Shown: positions 58,521-64,000 of the stretch, one piece after another | How positions within the stretch are numbered: position 1 is the first letter of the stretch | Layout of the letters: the number at the start of each line of letters is the position of its first letter | DNA from: Isoetes taiwanensis | Lineage: Eukaryota > Streptophyta > Lycopodiopsida > Isoetales > Isoetaceae | Direction of reading: 5' to 3' | Length of the DNA stretch: 64,000 nt | NCBI GenBank assembly: GCA_021234155.1 | Contig: JAJEKV010000057.1 | Location: 2,821,821 to 2,885,820 of the forward strand | Position numbers and translations under genes: made by a program | Notes under the pieces: generated by a model | Databases searched by the model: none | What the model was told of the DNA's origin: nothing | The model's input: the letters and a program-made list of their open reading frames with translations, nothing else

Positions 58521-58602
58521 TAGAGCCATAACCTTCTTAATGCCATCAATAATAACATTCGTAGAGCCATAACCTTCTTAATGCCATCAGTAATAACATT
58601 CT
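58521..58602 (+). repeat. 41-bp tandem duplication
   Basis: Two units of TAGAGCCATAACCTTCTTAA plus TGCCATCA-TAATAACATTC, differing at one base. Confidence 0.9.
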
Positions 58603-59313
58603 TGCTCAAGGAGCACTTTTGCTCATCAAGATTCATTTTATAATCCTCACATTTTCTTACTGTTTGAAAATCAATGGCGCTACCACACAAGCAAATTCTG
58701 TATCACAGTCGAAATCCATTTTGCCTTTTAGTTATAAGGTGGAAAAACTTTCTTCTTCCAAGTCTAATCAATTTTTACAGTACACAAATCGCTGTCTTGT
58801 GTCCTTAGAATCTTTCTACACGCATGTATGATTTGCAGAAATCTGGGAGTCTACTCTGTATTTGCAGAATCTAGAATAGCTCTACTAACCGTAATGAAGA
58901 AGCCAGTGCTTGAACTGTCTCTGTATGCAGCCAACCACCATATTTGTACAGTCCTGGAAAAACCTCTGCCATACAGCGCAGCCGTTTTTGGCTAGCCCTG
59001 CAAGATTACCTCTGGCCGGATCGAAACCCTAGCCTTCAGTGGTATTGCCACGAAATTCACTCCCGAAACCCTAGCTTTTCTTATTTTGCCATAATATTTT
59101 ACTTAATTAAATAAAATGTGTGCTTGCAAACCTTTGAAATAAAACCCTTTACCTTTGTAAGATGCCAAGTTACGTTGCATGCCTTTATGCTTTATGCATG
59201 AGCCTTTTTCTGCATGAAGCATTTTTATGGTTGCTTCCTAATGTCAAATGTTTGACCAACGTTAGTAATTCTTGCAAGCAAGCCTTGCTTGGCTTGCTAA
59301 ATACCAAGTGCCT

Positions 59314-59415
59314 AACATGCATTTAAAGATGCATGCAAAAGGTTAAACTTTATAGGTTTAAATGAAACATGCATTTAAAGATGCATGCAAAAGATTCAAC
59401 TTTATAAGTTTGGAT
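59314..59415 (+). repeat. 52-bp tandem duplication with internal palindrome
   Basis: Each unit starts AACATGCATTTAAAGATGCA; CATGCAT and ATGCATG form a perfect inverted repeat around TTAAAG. Confidence 0.9.
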
Positions 59416-59857
59416 ATTTTCATAAATAAGTCTCCAAGTTTAAAGTAACAAATTCTCCATGGTCTCTATAGAGGACCAAGTTATGGTAAGTATATGCAAA
59501 AGGTGTTCAAAGAATTAGGCCATCTTTAGATTTTGATCTTATAATTTCTAGGCAACCCATACAATGTGTATATTAAGCTACTTTAAAACCCATGTACTGT
59601 AAGTGCAATCCTATGCATGTCATGCTATATACTGCCAAATATCATCAGAAGTTTAAGAATAAATAAAAAAAAAAAAAAACCCCATCCTGAACTAGAATAT
59701 CTAGACCAGACATCTGCCTTGGTCAATCCCGCAGCAGTATTATCATTCTAAATTTTAACATTGAGCCACATTAAATCTAGTATCCCTATAACCTTTGCCT
59801 TTAAGCATGTATCAATCTTTTAATGTAGCTGACCATTATCTGATCAAAGTAAATCCT

Positions 59858-59915
59858 TTTAAATACCATGGAGGCCCATTTGAGTCCTTAAATACCATGG
59901 AGGTCTACTTAAGTA
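59858..59915 (+). repeat. short tandem repeat around AAATACCATGGAGG
   Basis: AAATACCATGGAGGYC occurs twice, about 29 bp apart, each preceded by CCTT. Confidence 0.7.
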
Positions 59916-60642
59916 TACATATGGTGTGAATATCTAAGTAGTCTATGTATTAGATATATAGACCAAACTATCTATATGCATGAAATATTGATGTCAATGT
60001 AATTTTGGAAGGATATATAACCCGAACAGGAAATCCAAACTCATTGACTTATTATATTGCTTTTTACAAAGGGATCCTGTAGCTACATCACCCTTTTCTA
60101 TGACTTATTGCATATGCTGAATTTAGCCTGCACCCCTAGACACAAGGCTCTTCAAATACAGTCTCAATTCTATATCTTTATCAAGTAAATATAGACCATA
60201 ATATTGACTATCTTTATGGGGACAAAAATTTGGTCATTATGAACCCATGAAATACATAGTGCCATTTAAAATTCAGAGACCACTTACATTAGAGTGTATT
60301 GAACTTCTGTAAGCAACATATATTATATGAAGATCTACAAATGTAAGGGACCTAAGATGTAGTTTCCAAAAATCTGTTTCGGAATTTCAATCGAAGGTCA
60401 AGATTCAACATCAGCCATCAAAATAGATTGAATACTTCTGTATATGGTACTTTTGAACCTATGTGTCATCTTATGTCACTGAAAACATAGCATGAAAGTA
60501 GAGGGGCAGCAATACAAAACCCTGTAGCTGCAATGTAAGCATTTCTAGCAGAAATATTTGAAGTCTCACCGGTGAGAAAAAAGCCACTGCTTCAGCATTC
60601 ATGTAGACCATTCAACCAAAGTAGCAAAAGAGACAATGAGAG

Positions 60643-60770
60643 TAAAATCCCGTACCTGCAGCCAATCATGTAGATATTAGCAATAATCTTGGTAATACTA
60701 CAAGGGCCAAAAGGTACTTTGGGATTTTCAGCTATTAGCTGGTCACCCATTGTTCCTTTTGCCCCTTTTA
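60643..60770 (-). repeat. diverged duplicate block, copy B (exon-like)
   Basis: Counterpart of 58,095-58,218. The flanks upstream on the minus strand (60,575-60,610 and 58,900-58,935) also share AAGCCACTGCTT-like text, so the duplicated region may be longer than the clear core. Confidence 0.5.
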
Positions 60771-61067
60771 GTATGATATGATATACACGAAATTAATAGC
60801 CCTGTGACATATATAATATGAACGAATGTATCTAAAAGGCATATGATCTCAGAAATATCTATTATAGATTAGTATCATCCAGTATTTACACTAGGAAAAA
60901 GAATCTTGCTGTTTTTCATATGGATCAGCTAGGGTACAGCAGTAAATACTATGAAGTTATCCATCTGCCCTAGCAATTTTGTGTACTTTGATGACATAAA
61001 CTTGGTTAATTAGAGCAAATTAATAAGTTTTAGCTTTTATTCCAGTGAAATAGGACATTTGCAAGCC

Positions 61068-61347
61068 GAGAGACATGATGTCTCACAGCTCGCGCCTGGT
61101 CGCAAAACAAAAAGTTAGTATTGAAGCGAGGCGCAAGCTGTGAGACCTCGCCCAAACTTGGCCAAAACAGCTCCAAATTGACCAAATAAGGGGTCGATTC
61201 TGCCTAATTTGATGAGCCCATCACCCTTACACCATTAGTTTACCCAAATTGGACACCTTTGATCGAAATGAGACTGATGTCTCACACCGCTACCGGGTCG
61301 CAAAACAAAAGTTAGTTTTGAAGCGAGGCTAAGTCGTGAGACCTCTT
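61068..61347. repeat. two copies of a large stem-loop module
   Basis: At 61,080-61,150, TCTCACAGCTCGCGCCT pairs with AGGCGCAAGCTGTGAGA (one G-T pair) around GGTCGCAAAACAAAAAGTTA. At 61,277-61,345 a diverged copy keeps GTCTCAC/GTGAGAC and GGTCGCAAAACAAAAGTTAG with AGCGAGGC. They lie upstream of the TATA box at 61,535. Confidence 0.75.
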
Positions 61348-61534
61348 ACCATTTCTTCACCGGGACTTGTCAAAGTCACCTTCAACCCTCTTGCATAGCA
61401 TCTTTTAGGTAACCTAGCCTTGTTCAAGCATCTCATATAGTCCTCAAACTCCTATTTTGACCTCAGATAAGTTAGAATTACCCAATCCTAGGAAATTTTC
61501 AAGTCATCCAAAAATTAGGGTTTTCCCCCTTTTC

Positions 61535-61542
61535 TATAAATA
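61535..61542 (+). promoter_or_regulatory. TATA box ahead of the gag-like region
   Basis: TATAAATA lies 118 bp upstream of the first ATG (61,653). The leader is C/T-rich as at 55.6 kb. This looks like a retroelement or host core promoter; no LTR partner is within the window. Confidence 0.5.
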
Positions 61543-61652
61543 GACCCGTCATTTCTCAGATAGCACCCTACAAAATTTCCTGCCCTTCTAGCCGATTTCC
61601 CAACTCCCCGAGGCTCTTGCAACCGTTTGTTACCCTCTTACGCAATTAATCA

Positions 61653-62234
61653 ATGGCAACTTCGATTTCCACGGATGGTGCGGCGCCGGCGCTCATCTTT
61701 CTTGAGGCCGACGTCGACCAAATCTTCGGATCTTCGGGAAGGAGGTAGGCGCCCAAGCAACCTTGCACGCTGTGACCCGACTTATAGTAGAGTCTTGACT
61801 CGAGTTCCAAGCTAGGGTAGAACCAGCGCTAGTGCAACTCCCCCCTTGTGTAGGATATTTTGTTCCTAGACAGTCCCTGCAGGCAGCATTAGACGATGTC
61901 CCGAACATCGCCAAATACCTCACAAACAAAGCGCACCGCTTTGAGCCAATGGTCCTAATCGTCAGCGGGACCAAGTACTTCTCTTTCAACACCGCCACGG
62001 CAATCTTTCTTACCCACCGTGCGAGAACACCGTGGGGAAACCTCCATTCCCCCCATGGACGTGGACCCATTAGCCATAGTGGCAGAACAACGGCTTCTCA
62101 CACAGTATGAACAGGAGCAGGAAGGGAAGGAAGAAGACTCGGATGAACAGGAATCTGAGGAAGAGGAAGACTATGTCGAGCTCGACCCAAATGGAAGAGC
62201 TGGCGACAAGCGGAAAGGAGTGGGCAAGACTTGA
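61653..62234 (+). pseudogene. GC-rich gag-like frame, part 1, frameshifted
   Basis: The ATG at 61,653 (MATSISTDGAAPALIF) opens a short frame that stops at a TAG at 61,746. A shifted frame (GAQATLHAVTRLIVES, VGYFVPRQSLQAALDDVPNI, YFSFNTATAIFLTHR) continues, then a further shift gives DVDPLAIVAEQRLLTQYEQE followed by a strongly acidic stretch (EEDSDEQESEEEEDYVELD) and a Lys/Arg end. The composition (structured N-terminal half, acidic, then basic) is like a retroelement capsid precursor, but I see no zinc knuckle and recognise no family. Base composition is distinctly GC-rich compared with the flanks. Confidence 0.45.
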
Positions 62235-62352
62235 AAGAAGCGGCCAGACTCTCGAGTCGCGCCACCCCCCGGGTTAGGCATCACAAGCCTAGCTCCCATC
62301 ATAGTCGAAGCTGTGAGGAGTTTCTGCTCCTAGCGACATTCAAACCTCTCGA

Positions 62353-63187
62353 GTGCGGGGGGAGGCACGACCTGAAGAGTTGCTGCACCAACTCCGAAGA
62401 ACAGACTTGGACGACTTCATCGTCCGAGGAGAGTCCGACTTCCCCCTCCAAGTAAGGGAAGCCGACACTTACACGGGAGAGTTTACCTCCGACATCCAAG
62501 CCTACAGCAATATCAGGCAGATTATGGAGGCAGACAAGGCGCAGAACAAGCTACCGACGGAGGAAGAGTTCCTTGCTCTTCAGGAACAGATGGGGATCCG
62601 CTATGCGACCTCAAACATCCTAACGGCAAGCTCGTCCGCAGCACCTCCCCGGGATAGGACAGGCGAATTCGACCTCAGGAGGGGCCGGCTCTGATCGAGA
62701 CTACGGGGAGCTCACCGCGGTGGAGGTTGATGATTTGAGGCGAACGCGAGCTGGATACCGAGTGGCCGAGGACCCGTCTCGCAACGACAGGTCACTACGC
62801 TATTACCTGCCACTGCTGATGGATGGAAGAATAGCGGTTATCCACCGCAAGTTCACCCCCAGAGGCGAGGAAGGAGTATCGTTGCTGATTGCACTCTCAG
62901 GATTCGGCCGGCATGCGCGGTTACCCCTTAACACCGAGTATGCAATCCTGGTGAAGAGAGCGGTAGCACTCGACGTCTTCGACTTCGCCATACCTTCAAC
63001 GGCGGCGGGCAAGACCGCCGTGATGATGCAGCCTTATACCTCCCACCGCAGAATAGAAGATTTAGCAAGAGCATTACAGGGTGGATCTCCAGCCAATGTC
63101 CTTAGGAACTTGGGCCATTCAGTGGGAACAGCCCAAGTGAAGAAGTTCCTGGAGGATAATCCATCTTACCGGCAACAACAGGAATGA
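62353..63187 (+). pseudogene. GC-rich gag-like frame, part 2, frameshifted
   Basis: One frame (62,353-62,694: DLDDFIVRGESDFPLQVREA, NKLPTEEEFLALQEQMGIRY) and a second overlapping in position (about 62,700-63,187: DLRRTRAGYRVAEDPSRNDR, LLMDGRIAVIHRKFTPRGEE, LGHSVGTAQVKKFLEDNPSY) look like one protein broken near 62,695. The latter is a 155-codon, well-composed globular sequence, but matches nothing I know. Sequence drops to AT-rich DNA right after its stop at 63,187. Confidence 0.45.
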
Positions 63188-63189
63188 TT

Positions 63190-63370
63190 AGCAGAAGTTG
63201 CAATTTTTTTGTATTAGTGTAATATAAAATATAAATATAATATTCTCTTGCACTATAAATGTTTTGTTGATATATTTTGTGTTCCCCAACCATGCCAACA
63301 AACATAAATAATGCAAGAAAGCAAGGAAAACTAACCATATAGATATGAACCACTTGTGTATGCAGCTAGA
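63190..63370. other. AT-rich interruption in the GC-rich region
   Basis: About 180 bp of strongly AT-rich DNA between two GC-rich coding-like blocks. It could be an intron remnant or a small insertion; a target duplication was not recognised. Confidence 0.45.
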
Positions 63371-64000
63371 GGCCCGAAAGCAGGAGAGAACCATAACCGG
63401 GAACTTACAGAGGAACAGAGCCCGCCTGTGCCACGCCCGGCAAGGAACCCGCTTGAAGAATTTGGACAAATGACCCCGTAAGAAGAAATATCGCAAATGA
63501 GGACGGACCTCGAACGATAAAGGCTTTGCTATGAATAACGTTTTGAACAAAGTTCGGTGGGTAACGCCAATCGCCGCAAGCATCACGGAGAACGATAGAG
63601 ACAAGAAGAGGAGCAAGAGAGGAAGGTCCCCCAGCTCGGACTCCTCCGACTCAAGCTCAGATTCAGACTCCGATTCTGAGGAAGAAGAAGAGCAGAACCA
63701 AGACCGAACAGATGGAAGGCAGAGGAACGCCCCGGACGGACGACAAAGGGACACAAGAACCTCTGACTACCAGAAGAAAGTAGACTCTGGATTGGGAAAT
63801 GTTTGAAGGCGGGAAGCTCGAAAGCAATTCTCAAAGCGAGAACAGCGTCGCATGGAGGCAGAGGCTTGGCTTGACGAGATGATTTAATATCACGGCAATG
63901 CCTATGGTATGAAGGATAAGGATAAAGGCAGGGTGGCAACAAATAACCCAAGGGAGCAAAGACGCATTTGGTGGAAGGGCTATGCCAAGGCTCATGGCTT
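63371..64000 (+). pseudogene. GC-rich gag-like region, part 3, Ser/Arg/Glu-rich, runs off the window
   Basis: Frames here encode low-complexity charged protein: KKRSKRGRSPSSDSSDSSSD, then SDSDSEEEEEQNQD and QRNAPDGRQRD. After another shift the frame reads KREQRRMEAEAWLDEMI, a TAA, then GNAYGMKDKDKGRVATNN and IWWKGYAKAHG to the window edge. The alternating acidic and basic blocks fit a nucleic-acid-binding structural protein. No protease or RT is inside the window, so classification must wait for the sequence beyond 64,000. Confidence 0.4.

Larger units (their letters stand above)
57079..61060. other. AT-rich stretch with small duplications, no supported gene
   Basis: Contains several local duplications, listed separately, and an A15 run near 59,665-59,680. 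No open frame with a recognisable product. Candidate splice-like CTGCAG/GTAC junctions on the minus strand at 58,110 and 60,660 are discussed with the duplicated blocks. Confidence 0.4.

Overview
This is nuclear DNA from a land plant, most likely a fern. I infer this from very long, nearly intronless pentatricopeptide-repeat (PPR) genes whose PLS-type repeats have the repetitive wording familiar from fern and lycophyte genomes, from GT-AG introns, from plant-type Copia, Ty3, LINE, hAT and tRNA-SINE debris, and from low gene density at moderate AT content. The species cannot be fixed from sequence alone.

Only three genes are well supported, and all encode organellar RNA-binding PPR proteins: a short P-class protein (10,995-12,512 +), a long PLS-class protein that stops inside its E1 motif (18,021-20,726 -), and a four-exon orthologue of Arabidopsis EMB1270/At3g18110 (48,200-53,450 -). 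I rebuilt the last one from consistent splice sites into a 1,409-residue PPR-SMR protein. A 134-residue coiled-coil frame with its own TATA box (55,682-56,086 +) is a fourth, uncertain candidate.

The rest is mostly decayed mobile DNA. From left to right: a nearly complete but broken LINE (3.1-8.0 kb, minus) with an L1-ORF1-like first frame; a tRNA-derived SINE behind it (8.17-8.45 kb); a foldback repeat (9.6-10.0 kb); three Copia fragments (14.4-17.5 kb, both strands); a Copia RT/RNase H fragment (22.1-23.6 kb) split by a SINE-like insert with an 18-bp target duplication; a second LINE fragment (23.7-24.9 kb); a hairpin-bearing degenerate array (25.2-25.8 kb); a truncated Ty3/gypsy protease-RT (27.1-28.2 kb); duplicated blocks of unknown origin (29.1-31.2 kb); a LINE 3' fragment (34.4 kb); a complete small LTR retrotransposon with 5-bp target duplications (38,482-40,224); a hAT transposase C-terminus (54.1-54.9 kb); a LINE 3' end (56.25-57.08 kb); and a GC-rich, frameshifted gag-like reading region preceded by a TATA box (61.5-64.0 kb) that I cannot assign.

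The main structural event is a 5.3-kb direct tandem duplication (40,085-45,414 and 45,415-50,588). Its breakpoints share TGCTT: one lies inside the right LTR of the small retrotransposon and the other inside EMB1270 exon 1. The gene stays whole through the second copy, while the first copy carries a detached, frameshifted 3' half. Over about 3.6 kb the two copies differ mainly at CAG/CTG sites. This pattern suggests CHG-methylation-linked sequencing error or an unusual mutation bias.
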